Source: Pseudomonas sp. FEN (lineage in GTDB: Bacteria; Pseudomonadota; Gammaproteobacteria; Pseudomonadales; Pseudomonadaceae). Taken from it: a stretch of DNA of 64,000 bases. The notes under the pieces are model-generated. The model had not been told where the DNA came from, ran no database searches, and was given only the letters and a program-made list of their open reading frames with translations. This document shows positions 27,458 through 35,868 of the stretch, piece after piece. The translations under genes were made by a program, and so were the position numbers. The number at the start of each line of letters is the position of its first letter. The stretch's first letter is position 1. Location of the stretch: the NCBI RefSeq assembly GCF_904067045.1, contig NZ_CAJFDC010000033.1:1-64000 (forward strand), written 5' to 3'.

Positions 27458-27922
27458 TCAAGCGGATCGTTCAGGGAACGTGATCAGGGTGAAGGTCTTC
27501 GGCTCGCCGATGGTCGATCCATATTGGCCGGTCTGGATGGCAAGGGCGGTAATCAGTTCGGATTGTTCTTCGTCGTCCAGGCTCAGTTGGCCGGTACGCG
27601 GGTCGATCAGTTCGACCTGCCAAGCCAGCAGTGTCAGGCAGTTGCGCAAGGCCAGCAAGGCATCTTCGTGCAGGTTGAGCGGGTCCTGGGGCTGGCTCAG
27701 GAGGGCGTGGATCTGCCGCGAGAAGCGGGCCATCGAGCGCACGCCCAGGCCTTGCGCGCAGCTGGCCAGCGTGTGCAGCGAGACGAGGAGGCAATCAATG
27801 GCGTCCTTGTCGTTGCGGATCAGTTCCAGATGCTGGCAGCACTCCTGCATCTTCGTCTGCAGGGCGTGGGCCTCCACCAGGAATTCCGGCAAGCTGGCTT
27901 GCCGCTCTTTACCGTTCAGCAT
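27458..27922 (-). CDS. Orphan Hpt-like phosphotransfer protein
   Basis: 154 aa all-helical protein. A histidine-phosphotransfer motif is recognisable at LHTLASCAQGLG: His50 and the trailing GLG match the HTLKGSAG-LG consensus, but the usual Lys is Ala. Downstream, FSRQIHALLSQPQ fits the helix after the Hpt motif. The ribosome site AAGGAGATAAAGC is strong. It may pass phosphate within a signalling relay or have become a non-catalytic docking protein. Its nearest neighbours are a NarL-type pair and CheV, but no partner is proven. Confidence 0.65.
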   Translation of the reverse strand: MLNGKERQASLPEFLVEAHALQTKMQECCQHLELIRNDKDAIDCLLVSLHTLASCAQGLGVRSMARFSRQIHALLSQPQDPLNLHEDALLALRNCLTLLAWQVELIDPRTGQLSLDDEEQSELITALAIQTGQYGSTIGEPKTFTLITFPERSA

Positions 27923-28486
27923 GCTTTATCTCCTTGATTGCATAGGCAGGCGATAGAAGGTCGCGCGGGGCGAACGGTTTTAAAGTTAATGCCGGCAGGC
28001 CGTGTGTGTCTGTAGTCTGTTTCCGATTGTTTCGAATCGCTGTTATTGCATTTTGTTCTCAGGTGCTTGCTGGCGGGCGTTGGAAAAACCCACGGACAAG
28101 CTCGCAGGAATCGGCCGGAAGCGGCGGTCCAGAGGGCTTGAGCATGACTGGTGAGCGTTTTCACCAGGCTGTCTGGACATGGTCCTGCAATCGAAAGCAA
28201 AAGCCTGACTCCATTCATGCAATGAGAATGGCGTCACATTAATGGCTATTGGATATTGCGAATATCAGGTTGGGCCTGATTGTCGCTAGGGGATTCCCCT
28301 AGTATGAGGAACTATAGCTGAAATCTGTGGTCGCGCATGGCGACAGCGAGGGATGAACCGAGTAAAGCATGATGCTAATATGACATCAATGCTTTTGGCC
28401 GGCATTTTGTCAGGGGGTCAAGGTCCGATATTCTCAGCCGATAACCTATTCAATGTCACTTTCAGCACCAAGCCCAGGAGTCACTA
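27923..28486. other. Intergenic region upstream of cheV
   Basis: 564 bp between the divergent Hpt-like and cheV genes. It contains the palindrome at 28286-28302 and the cheV ribosome site AGGAG (28476-28480). Short frames here lack coding character. A promoter for each flanking gene is expected, and a small RNA cannot be excluded. Confidence 0.5.
28286..28302. promoter_or_regulatory. Perfect palindrome upstream of cheV
   Basis: CTAGGGG-ATT-CCCCTAG, 7-bp arms and a 3-bp spacer, about 185 bp before cheV. The size and symmetry suit a dimeric regulator operator. Confidence 0.6.
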
Positions 28487-29416
28487 ATGGCCGGCATTCT
28501 CGACACAGTAGATCAACGTACGCAACTGGTGGGTGAGAACCGGCTGGAGATTCTCATGTTTCGTCTGGCGGGGCGCCAGCTGTTTGCGATCAACGTGTTC
28601 AAGGTTCAGGAAGTGTTGCAACTGCCCAAGCTGACCTTGATGCCCCAGCGCCATCCGTTCGTTTGCGGCGTGGTCAACCTGCGGGGCCAGACGCTGCCGG
28701 TGATCGATCTGTCCCAGGCGATTGGCATGCGCCCGTTGGTGCCCGGGCCCGACAGCACCATCATCGTCACCGAGTACAACCGTTCGGTCCAGGCGTTCCT
28801 GGTCGGTGGCGTGGACCGTATCGTCAACATGAACTGGGAAGCGATCCTGCCGCCACCTACCAGCGCCGGCCGCCAGCATTACCTGACCGCCATCAGCAAG
28901 GTGGACGACCAGTTGGTGGAAATCATCGACGTGGAAAAGGTCCTGGCCGAGATTGTGCCCTACAACGCCAAAGTGTCCCGTGAAAAACTCGACGACCCGG
29001 TCATGGAGCAGGCGCGTGGCCGCGAAGTGTTGTTGGTCGATGACTCGAACGTGGCCCTGTCGCAACTGCGCGATACCCTCGGGCAGTTGGGGGTGAAAAT
29101 GCATATTGCCAGCGACGGCCTGAAAGCCTTGAACATGCTCAAGGGCTGGGCGGATGCCGGTGAGGTCATGACCGACAAGCTGCTGATGGTCTTTACCGAT
29201 GCGGAAATGCCGGAAATGGATGGCTATCGCCTGACCACCGAAATTCGTAACGACCCTCGCCTGCGCGGGCTGTATGTGGTCCTGCACACCTCGTTGTCCG
29301 GCAGTTTCAACGATGCCATGGTGAAGAAGGTGGGTTGCGACAACTTCCTCTCCAAGTTCCAGCCGGACAAACTGGTGGATGTGGTGCGCCAGCGGCTGAT
29401 GCTGGATAACGCCTGA
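28487..29416 (+). CDS. cheV: Chemotaxis coupling protein CheV
   Basis: 309 aa fusion of an N-terminal CheW domain (residues ~15-165; RQLFAINVFKVQEVL, GVVNLRGQTLPVIDLS) and a C-terminal receiver domain (~178-305; EVLLVDDSNVALSQL, phospho-acceptor D238 in FTDAEMPEMDG). It couples chemoreceptors to CheA and is modulated by phosphorylation. AGGAG lies 6 nt before the ATG. It is not next to other che genes. Confidence 0.95.
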   Translation: MAGILDTVDQRTQLVGENRLEILMFRLAGRQLFAINVFKVQEVLQLPKLTLMPQRHPFVCGVVNLRGQTLPVIDLSQAIGMRPLVPGPDSTIIVTEYNRSVQAFLVGGVDRIVNMNWEAILPPPTSAGRQHYLTAISKVDDQLVEIIDVEKVLAEIVPYNAKVSREKLDDPVMEQARGREVLLVDDSNVALSQLRDTLGQLGVKMHIASDGLKALNMLKGWADAGEVMTDKLLMVFTDAEMPEMDGYRLTTEIRNDPRLRGLYVVLHTSLSGSFNDAMVKKVGCDNFLSKFQPDKLVDVVRQRLMLDNA

Positions 29417-29421
29417 TCTCC

Positions 29422-29465
29422 CCCCGCTCCTGTAGAATCGTTGTTTTTCTCACCGGGAGCAGGGG
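29422..29465 (+). promoter_or_regulatory. Possible Shine-Dalgarno-sequestering hairpin before the MOSC gene
   Basis: CCCCGCTCC (29422-29430) is complementary to GGAGC-A-GGGG (29456-29465), which is the whole ribosome site directly before the ATG at 29466. TAGAAT at 29432-29437 resembles a -10 box inside the loop; a transcript from there would lack the 5' arm. Confidence 0.45.
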
Positions 29466-30272
29466 ATGTTGCGTCTGAGCGCGTTGTATCGATATCCGTT
29501 GAAATCCGCCAGGGCCGAGGCCCTGCACCAAAGCCCGCTGGACGAACTGGGTCTGGCCGGGGATCGGCGCTGGATGCTGGTGGACGAGACCAGCGGGCGC
29601 TTTCTGACTCAGCGCGCGGTGGGCAAGATGAGTCAGTTGTCGGCGCTGTGGAACCTGGCCGGTGGCCTGACCCTGAGCGCTCCCGGGTATGCGGCGCTGG
29701 ACGTGGCCTTGCCCGGGAAGAACGACGCCTTGCGTGGCGTGACCATCTGGAGCGACACCTTGCGCGTGCCGGATGCCGGCGATGAGGCGGCGGCCTGGCT
29801 GAGCGGGTTTATTGGCAAGCCTACTCGTCTGGTGCATGTGCCACTGGAACGAGCGCGCCTGACTCAAGCGGGTTACGGCAACGAGGATGACCGGGTGGCG
29901 TTCGCCGATGGTTTCCCCTTGCTGCTGATTGGCCAGGCTTCGCTGGATGACCTGTCGCGCAAGGTCGGGCGAGAGCTGGAGATGCTGCGTTTTCGGCCAA
30001 ATCTGGTGATCGAGGGCGGCGATGCCTTTGCCGAGGACACCTGGAAGCGTATTCGCATCGGTGAAGTCGAGTTTCGGCTGGTGAAACCCTGTTCCCGCTG
30101 CATCCTGACCACCCTCGATCCGCGGACCGGTGAGCGCAGTGCGGATCGCGAGCCGTTGACGACCCTCAAGACCTATCGTGAGCGCGATGGCGAGGTGATG
30201 TTCGGGCAGAACCTGGTCAATGATGGCCAGGGTGTGCTGGAAGTCGGGATGCCTGTCACCGTGCTCGAATAA
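29466..30272 (+). CDS. MOSC-domain protein (YcbX-like, no ferredoxin domain)
   Basis: 268 aa. The N-terminal MOSC_N beta-barrel (LSALYRYPLKSARAEAL, GLAGDRRWMLVDE) is followed by a MOSC domain with the conserved Cys region KPCSRCILTTLDPRTGER. MOSC proteins handle molybdenum-cofactor sulfur chemistry; YcbX works in N-hydroxylated compound reduction but carries a 2Fe-2S domain that is missing here. The substrate is therefore unknown. It starts 49 bp after cheV, so some readthrough is likely. Confidence 0.88.
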   Translation: MLRLSALYRYPLKSARAEALHQSPLDELGLAGDRRWMLVDETSGRFLTQRAVGKMSQLSALWNLAGGLTLSAPGYAALDVALPGKNDALRGVTIWSDTLRVPDAGDEAAAWLSGFIGKPTRLVHVPLERARLTQAGYGNEDDRVAFADGFPLLLIGQASLDDLSRKVGRELEMLRFRPNLVIEGGDAFAEDTWKRIRIGEVEFRLVKPCSRCILTTLDPRTGERSADREPLTTLKTYRERDGEVMFGQNLVNDGQGVLEVGMPVTVLE

Positions 30273-30333
30273 CCGCTGTTTTTCACGCTTTTGCAGATAA
30301 CGCGTTGACCCTTGGCTCAGCATGGGTCGTGCG

Positions 30334-30395
30334 AGAGCCGGCTTGCCGGCGATGGCGACAGTGCGCTTGCATCGTCATCGCCGGCTCCCAAGGGC
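30334..30395. repeat. REP-like inverted pair
   Basis: GAGCCGGCTTGCCGGCGATG followed after ~20 bp by CATCGCCGGCTCCC in inverted orientation, between the convergent MOSC and slt genes. It is a typical Pseudomonas REP doublet and may stop transcription from both sides. Confidence 0.7.
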
Positions 30396-30400
30396 GCGCC

Positions 30401-32329
30401 TTATTGGTCGTCAAAATACCGCTCATGCCAATCGACCAACGGCTGCGGCACGTTGAGCTTCTGACCGTAGATCACCGAGTACGACAATACGTTCTGCACA
30501 TACTGTCGGGTTTCGTCGAACGGAATGCTTTCCACCCACACGTCGAAGCCTAGATGGTTGGCCCCCTTGAGCCATTGTCTGACGCGACCGGGGCCAGCGT
30601 TGTAGGCGGCGGTTGCCAATACGCGGTTGCCATTGAACTGCCCATGCACCTGGCTCAGGTAGGCCGCACCCAGCTGGATGTTCTTGTCCGGGTCCAGGAC
30701 CTGCTGCGGCGAGGCCAGCGGAATGCTGAACTTGCGCGCGGTTTCCTTGGCCGTCCCCGGCATCAGTTGCATCAGGCCGCTGGCTCCCACGCCGGAACGG
30801 GCGTCATCCATGAAGGCGCTTTCCTGGCGGGTGATGGCGAACACCCAGCTCGAGTGCAGTCCGCGTACCTTGGCTTCCCGCACCAGAGTGTCGCGATGCG
30901 CCATGGGGAAGCGGATATCCAGGTCATCCCAGTATTGCGCCTGGCTGATGGTGCGAATGGCCGGGAAATACCATTTCAAGTCATAGGCCAGACGAGCCTG
31001 GGCGACCATTTCATCACGGCTGAACAGGCGGCTGACGTGGTACCACTCGCGGCGCCCGTCGACGATCTGGCCGCGGTCATGCAACTCCAGCGCACGGCGT
31101 ATGCCCGGGGTATTACGGACCTTGTTCATTATCTGCTGGCTGAGCACCAGGGGGCGATTGGCCAGTTGATAGGGCGATTGGGAGCGGTCGGCGGCGAGGA
31201 AACCGTAGAAGTCGCGCTCGCGGGCGACGCTTTTCAACAGTTCCAGGGCCTGCGGGTTCTGCGGCTCCGCCAGCTCCAGGCTGCGGGCTTGCCAGTAGCG
31301 CCAGCGATTGGTGGTCGCCAGATCCTGTGGCAGCCGGCGTGTCAGCTGGTAGGCGTCTTCCCAGCGGGCCAGGCGCAGCAGCAGGCGCAGGCGCCATTCG
31401 GTCACGGTGTTGTCCCGCAGTTCCGGATCGTACTGGGTCATGATCTCCAGTGCGCGGCTGTCGTAGCGGCGGGCCAGGGTCAGGCCGATTTCACGGGCGA
31501 TCGCAACCTTTTCGTCACGGGAGAAGTGCATGCTCACGGCGTAGCTGTCGAGCAGCGGCATGGCCTTGTCCGGGTCCTGGCGGGCCAGGCGGCGCAGGCC
31601 GAGGCCGACCACGTCGGACATGGCCTCGTCCGCTGGAATGAAGCGTGCGGGCTGGCTCAGCAGCTCAGGTTTCTGCGCCACTTCAATCATCAGCCGGCCC
31701 TGCGGGGCCAGGCTGGTCAGCCCGCTGACCAGGCTGCTGGCCAAGCCATAGTTGCGCGCCTCGGCCGCCAGTTTCAGGCGCTGCCAGCGTTTCTGTTCGG
31801 TCAGTTGGCCGTCGGCGGCCCAGGTGCCGAACAGGGCGTCGCAGGCGCTCGGCTGGGTCTTGCCGGTCAGCCAGAGTTTTTCCGCCGTGGCATAGCCCTC
31901 GGCACGCAGGTTGTGGCTGAGCTGGTACTGGCCATTGAGGCAGTCCAGTTCGGTGAAGTTCAGCTTGGGGTCGTAGTACTTGACGAAGGGTTGCCAGTCG
32001 CCGCGTTCGGCCAGCCAGCGCAACCAGCGCAGTTTCATCCAGTTGGCCTGGGGCAGGTCGCCATGCTCGGCGAGGAATTGCTCGATCTCGGCGTTGCTTG
32101 CGGTCTTCAGGCGCGCGGTCAGCTCGTCGTAGGCCAGGTACGGCTCCAGCGGGTAGTCACGGAGGGCGTCCTGGTAACGGAAGTAGGGGCCCGAGTCACC
32201 GTTGGCGAGCGCGCGCTTGGCTTCATCGTAAAACTGGCGTTGCTGGGAGAGTTCCACCGCCTGAACGGCTTGGACAGCGCAGGTAGAAAGAAGCAGGAAT
32301 GATAAAAAATTGAACAGACGGCTGCGCAT
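30401..32329 (-). CDS. slt: Soluble lytic murein transglycosylase
   Basis: 642 aa periplasmic enzyme that cleaves the MurNAc-GlcNAc bond with 1,6-anhydro product. A signal peptide (residues 1-~24) precedes the long helical U-shaped domain (~25-470). The C-terminal lysozyme-like domain contains the catalytic Glu in TRQESAFMDDARSGVGASGL, GLMQLMPGTAKETA and AAYNAGPGRVRQWL. Length matches E. coli Slt70. Divergent from uup. Confidence 0.95.
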   Translation of the reverse strand: MRSRLFNFLSFLLLSTCAVQAVQAVELSQQRQFYDEAKRALANGDSGPYFRYQDALRDYPLEPYLAYDELTARLKTASNAEIEQFLAEHGDLPQANWMKLRWLRWLAERGDWQPFVKYYDPKLNFTELDCLNGQYQLSHNLRAEGYATAEKLWLTGKTQPSACDALFGTWAADGQLTEQKRWQRLKLAAEARNYGLASSLVSGLTSLAPQGRLMIEVAQKPELLSQPARFIPADEAMSDVVGLGLRRLARQDPDKAMPLLDSYAVSMHFSRDEKVAIAREIGLTLARRYDSRALEIMTQYDPELRDNTVTEWRLRLLLRLARWEDAYQLTRRLPQDLATTNRWRYWQARSLELAEPQNPQALELLKSVARERDFYGFLAADRSQSPYQLANRPLVLSQQIMNKVRNTPGIRRALELHDRGQIVDGRREWYHVSRLFSRDEMVAQARLAYDLKWYFPAIRTISQAQYWDDLDIRFPMAHRDTLVREAKVRGLHSSWVFAITRQESAFMDDARSGVGASGLMQLMPGTAKETARKFSIPLASPQQVLDPDKNIQLGAAYLSQVHGQFNGNRVLATAAYNAGPGRVRQWLKGANHLGFDVWVESIPFDETRQYVQNVLSYSVIYGQKLNVPQPLVDWHERYFDDQ

Positions 32330-32359
32330 GGGACTTCCGAAAAAATAAAACCGGATAAG

Positions 32360-32377
32360 CCGTGGAAAATTCCACGG
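32360..32377. promoter_or_regulatory. Palindrome in the slt-uup divergent region
   Basis: CCGTGGAA-AA-TTCCACGG: perfect 8-bp arms with a 2-bp spacer, 31 bp upstream of the slt start codon. Either a repressor operator or a leader hairpin of slt. Confidence 0.55.
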
Positions 32378-32542
32378 TTGATTACTAATAGCTTAGCTGT
32401 TTGCCAACCGTGGGAGAACGTTTTACCGGCCGCTGTACGCAACTTGATACCAATTGTCATCTTGACCAGGGCCTGGGTAAAAATGCCGGCCGCCTCCGGG
32501 TCCAAGTCAGGTAGAATACGCCCCCGGTTTTTGGAGAAGCTC

Positions 32543-34453
32543 ATGACCCTGCTCAAATTCAGCGATGTGTCCCTTGCTTTCGGCGCTATGCCGTTGTTGG
32601 ACAAGGTGTCGTGGCAGATCGCCCGTGGTGAGCGGGTGTGCATTATCGGCCGCAACGGCACAGGCAAGTCCAGCATGTTGAAGCTGGTCAAGGGCGTTCA
32701 GAAGCCCGATGACGGCTCCGTCTGGCGCGCGCCCGGGCTCAAGATCGGCGAGTTGCCGCAAGAATTGCCGCTGGCCGACGACCGCACCGTGTTCGATGTG
32801 GTTGCCGAGGGCCTGGATGGCGTTGGCGAGTTGCTGGCCCAGTATCATCACCTGAGCCAGAACATCGTCACCGATGCCGACCTGGACAAGCTCATGCATG
32901 TCCAGCATGACCTCGAGGCCCGCGATGGCTGGCGTTTGCAGACCCTGGTCGACAGTACCCTGAGCCGCCTGCAACTGCCCGCCGACAAGACGCTTGCCGA
33001 GTTGTCCGGCGGCTGGCGGCGGCGTGTCCTGCTGGCCCAGGCGCTGGTGTCCGAACCGGACCTGTTGCTGCTCGACGAACCGACCAACCACCTGGACATC
33101 GGCGCGATTGCCTGGCTCGAAGAAGCCTTGAAGGATTTCCAGGGCGCGGTGTTGTTCATCACCCACGACCGTTCCTTCCTGCAGAACCTGGCGACCCGCA
33201 TCCTCGAGCTGGACCGTGGCGGCCTGATCGACTGGAATGGCGATTACGCCAGCTTCCTGGTGCACAAGGAGGCCACGCTGGCCGCCGAGGAAACCGCCAA
33301 CGCCTTGTTCGACAAGCGCCTGGCCCAGGAAGAAGTGTGGATCCGCCAGGGTATCAAGGCCCGCCGGACCCGCAATGAAGGCCGTGTACGCGCGTTGAAG
33401 GCCCTGCGCGTGGAGCGTAGCGAGCGTCGTGAGCGCACTGGCAAGGCGAACATTCTGCTCGACACCGCCGACAAGTCCGGCAAGCAGGTGATGGTGTTGG
33501 AAAACGTCAGCTTCGCTCACCCGGGCGGGCCGTTCCTGATCAAGGACTTCTCCATGGTCCTGCAGCGTGGCGACCGGATCGGCCTGCTGGGGGCCAACGG
33601 CACCGGCAAGACCACCTTGCTCAAGCTGATGCTCAATGGCTTGCAGCCGACCAGCGGCACGGTGGAAGAGGGCACGCGGATCGACGTGGCCTACTTCGAC
33701 CAGTTGCGCCATCAACTGGACCTGGAAAAGACCGTGATCGACAACGTCGCCGAAGGTCGCGACTTTATCGATATCGATGGCCAGAGCCGTCATGTGCTGA
33801 GTTACCTGGGCGACTTCCTGTTCAGTCCGCAGCGCGCCCGCACCCCGGTCAAGGCCTTGTCCGGCGGTGAGCGTGCCCGCCTGTTGCTGGCCAAGCTGTT
33901 CAGCAAACCGTCCAACCTGCTGGTGCTCGACGAACCGACCAACGACCTCGATGTGGAAACCCTCGAGTTGCTGGAAGAAGTGCTGCTGACATTCAGCGGT
34001 ACCGTGTTGATGGTCAGCCACGACCGGGCATTCCTCGACAACGTGGTGACCAGTACCCTGGTTTTCGAAGGCGAGGGCAAGGTGCGCGAGTACGTCGGCG
34101 GTTACCAGGACTGGCTGCGCCAGGGCGGTTCGCCGCGTTTGCTTGGGGTGACCGAGAACAAGTCCGGCAAGGCCGAACTCAATTCGGCGGTGGTCAAGGC
34201 GGCGCCGGTGGCGGCTGTCGAGCAGCCGGCGGCGAAGAAAAAGCTCAGCTACAAGTTGCAGCGCGAGCTGGAAGCGCTGCCGGGTGAGATCGAGGCCAAG
34301 GAGCAGCAGATTGCCGCGGTCGAGGCGGAAATGGCCGAGACGCGCTTCTATCAGCGTCCGGCGACGGAGACGGCTTCGGTCATCGCTGGGCTGGAAAAAC
34401 TCCAGGCCGAGCTGGAGGTGATGGTGGAGCGTTGGGCCGAGCTGGACGCCTGA
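32543..34453 (+). CDS. uup: ABC-F ATPase Uup
   Basis: 636 aa soluble protein with two ABC domains and no membrane part. First domain: Walker A GRNGTGKS, signature LSGGWRRR, Walker B LLLLDEPTNHLD. Second: GANGTGKT, LSGGERAR, LLVLDEPTNDLD. A C-terminal coiled-coil (residues ~560-636, KKLSYKLQRELEALPGEIEA) distinguishes Uup from EttA/Ybit-type ABC-F proteins and binds DNA in E. coli Uup. It acts on ribosomes and affects transposon excision in E. coli. The ATG at 32543 follows GGAGAAGC. Confidence 0.93.
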   Translation: MTLLKFSDVSLAFGAMPLLDKVSWQIARGERVCIIGRNGTGKSSMLKLVKGVQKPDDGSVWRAPGLKIGELPQELPLADDRTVFDVVAEGLDGVGELLAQYHHLSQNIVTDADLDKLMHVQHDLEARDGWRLQTLVDSTLSRLQLPADKTLAELSGGWRRRVLLAQALVSEPDLLLLDEPTNHLDIGAIAWLEEALKDFQGAVLFITHDRSFLQNLATRILELDRGGLIDWNGDYASFLVHKEATLAAEETANALFDKRLAQEEVWIRQGIKARRTRNEGRVRALKALRVERSERRERTGKANILLDTADKSGKQVMVLENVSFAHPGGPFLIKDFSMVLQRGDRIGLLGANGTGKTTLLKLMLNGLQPTSGTVEEGTRIDVAYFDQLRHQLDLEKTVIDNVAEGRDFIDIDGQSRHVLSYLGDFLFSPQRARTPVKALSGGERARLLLAKLFSKPSNLLVLDEPTNDLDVETLELLEEVLLTFSGTVLMVSHDRAFLDNVVTSTLVFEGEGKVREYVGGYQDWLRQGGSPRLLGVTENKSGKAELNSAVVKAAPVAAVEQPAAKKKLSYKLQRELEALPGEIEAKEQQIAAVEAEMAETRFYQRPATETASVIAGLEKLQAELEVMVERWAELDA

Positions 34454-34469
34454 GTGATCGCCGAGTAAC

Positions 34470-34509
34470 GAAAAGCCCGGTCCCAACTTGTGTGGGAGCC
34501 GGGCTTTTC
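34470..34509. terminator. Rho-independent terminator after uup
   Basis: GAAAAGCCCGG-T-CCCA ... TGGGA-G-CCGGGCTTTTC forms a strong hairpin with A and T tracts on both sides, so it can work in both directions. It starts 17 bp after the uup stop. Confidence 0.92.
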
Positions 34510-34565
34510 ATTGGTCGCGCCGTTCTCTTGAAGTAGTACCGATGTTTTGTGATCTGCGCAAATCT

Positions 34566-34649
34566 GTGGGAGCCCGCTTGCTGGCGATGAGGCCCTTGAG
34601 TCTTGCATTGATCTCACGGATGCCATCGCCAGCAAGCTGGCTCTTGCAG
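34566..34649. repeat. REP-like inverted pair
   Basis: GGGAGCCCGCTTGCTGGCGATG-like unit and its inverted partner CATCGCCAGCAAGCTGGCTC, about 35 bp apart, between convergent uup and usp. Confidence 0.75.
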
Positions 34650-34684
34650 TTGCTATTTCAAGGTCCGTCAGTTGGTATCCAGGA

Positions 34685-35128
34685 TCAGCTCGGTCGTTTG
34701 ATCAGGTGCACCGCCAGTACATCGCACGGCGCCCCGTGCAGCACATCGTTGGCGGTGGAGCCCAGCAGCAGTGCCAGGCCATGGCGGCCATGGCTGCCGA
34801 CCACGATCAGGTCGCACTGCTGTTCCTTGGCCAGGTGGTGGATTTCCTGGCGCGGCTGGCCATAGGTCAGGTGGCAGTGGTCTTTGGAAAGTTCCGGATA
34901 TTTGGCGATCAGCCGATCGAGGCGCTCCTTGGCCTGGTCGAATTGCTGTTGTTGCAATTGGGAAAGGTCCATGGGCACATCCCCTCCGAAGGCCATGGCC
35001 ATGGGTTCGACGATATGCACCAGTGATAGCTTGGCCTGGCTGCTGACCGACAGTTCGCGTGCGCGCTTGATGACCGGGTCGCATTCTTCTGTCAGGTCGA
35101 CAGCTACCAGAATGTGTTCGTAGCTCAT
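34685..35128 (-). CDS. Universal stress protein, UspA family
   Basis: 147 aa single-domain UspA protein. The N-terminal EHILVAVDLTEECDPVI and the ATP-binding loop VVGSHGRHGLALLLGSTANDVL (G-2x-G-9x-G-S/T) are present, so it should bind ATP and dimerise. The start at 35128 is set by GGAGTG 8 nt upstream. Cytoplasmic; the exact stress role is not evident. Confidence 0.92.
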   Translation of the reverse strand: MSYEHILVAVDLTEECDPVIKRARELSVSSQAKLSLVHIVEPMAMAFGGDVPMDLSQLQQQQFDQAKERLDRLIAKYPELSKDHCHLTYGQPRQEIHHLAKEQQCDLIVVGSHGRHGLALLLGSTANDVLHGAPCDVLAVHLIKRPS

Positions 35129-35233
35129 GAAAGGCACTCCTGAGGATCGCAATAACGTTAAGTATGGCTGGTTTCAAGCGGATTGGCTCATCGGCGAGCC
35201 AAGCGCTCATCAAGAATCGAGAGAGTTAGAGAT

Positions 35234-35671
35234 ATGACGGTATGGATAGTGGTGTCAATCCTGGCGCTGGTGTTGAGCCCCCTGGCCTGGTTGCGTCCTT
35301 CGCGCCGCCAGAGCGGGATGATGGCCGTGCGCATGGAGGCGCGCCGCCTCGGCCTGGGGATGCAATTGGCGCCCCAGGAGTGGCCGCACTGGTTGCCGCA
35401 CGAGCCTCCCAGCCCTTGCGCGCAGTACCATCGGCCGCGCTTGCGCGGCGACAGCCCTTGCTGGTGCTATTGGCAGATCGCCCCCGGAGTATGGGCCAAT
35501 CAATGGCGTGAGCCGCTGACGGACGACAAGCTGCTGGCGCAGTTCAGAACGTTGCCGGACAGCGTTTACAAGATCGAGGCGGATAAGCAGATGATTGCCG
35601 TGTATTGGGGCGAGCGCGGCGATGCCCAGGCCTTGCCGGCCATCGCGGCAGTACTCAAGGCCCTGGCCTGA
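35234..35671 (+). CDS. Small conserved membrane-anchored protein
   Basis: 145 aa, unrecognised family. An N-terminal TM helix (residues ~2-20, VWIVVSILALVLSPLAWL) is followed by a basic stretch (RPSRRQSG) and a soluble domain rich in Trp and Pro (WPHWLPHEPPSPCAQYHRP, CWCYWQIAPGVWANQW). Topology suggests an inner-membrane anchor with a cytosolic domain. The ATG at 35234 is preferred over the longer frame, which starts outside the hydrophobic segment. A counterpart lies near fadBA in other pseudomonads as far as I recall. Confidence 0.8.
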   Translation: MTVWIVVSILALVLSPLAWLRPSRRQSGMMAVRMEARRLGLGMQLAPQEWPHWLPHEPPSPCAQYHRPRLRGDSPCWCYWQIAPGVWANQWREPLTDDKLLAQFRTLPDSVYKIEADKQMIAVYWGERGDAQALPAIAAVLKALA

Positions 35672-35792
35672 CGCAGGATCGGCCGGTCGACGCTACACTA
35701 TTGATTCGCTGAATGGCTGGCCATAGACCTTGTGGCTCGCGCATATTCACGCCCGGAATATGACTGGGAAGTCGCTTTTTCCGCAATGTTTT

Positions 35793-35811
35793 CGGCAATT
35801 GACAATTGCCG
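35793..35811. promoter_or_regulatory. Perfect inverted repeat overlapping a -35-like box
   Basis: CGGCAATT-GAC-AATTGCCG, 8-bp arms. The centre includes TTGACA (35799-35804). It may be a second operator of the fadBA promoter. Confidence 0.55.
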
Positions 35812-35841
35812 CGAATTCCGTGAAGGTGTTCACACCCAAAT

Positions 35842-35868
35842 CAAACGGGCGTATGAATTGAGCGTTTG
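35842..35868. promoter_or_regulatory. Double PsrA-type operator of fadBA
   Basis: Two overlapping 14-bp sites share base 35855: CAAAC-GGGC-GTATG and GAATT-GAGC-GTTTG. The published PsrA consensus is (G/C)AAAC-N2-4-GTTT(G/C). Each copy has one good arm and one weaker arm. The layout is the same as at psrA (44990-45016). Confidence 0.65.

Noticed and set aside
28006..28242. 78-codon frame upstream of cheV
   Set aside because: Low-quality translation, no ribosome site; treated as intergenic.
32507..34486. 659-codon open frame antisense to uup
   Set aside because: Same reason: a shadow frame covering all of uup and its terminator.
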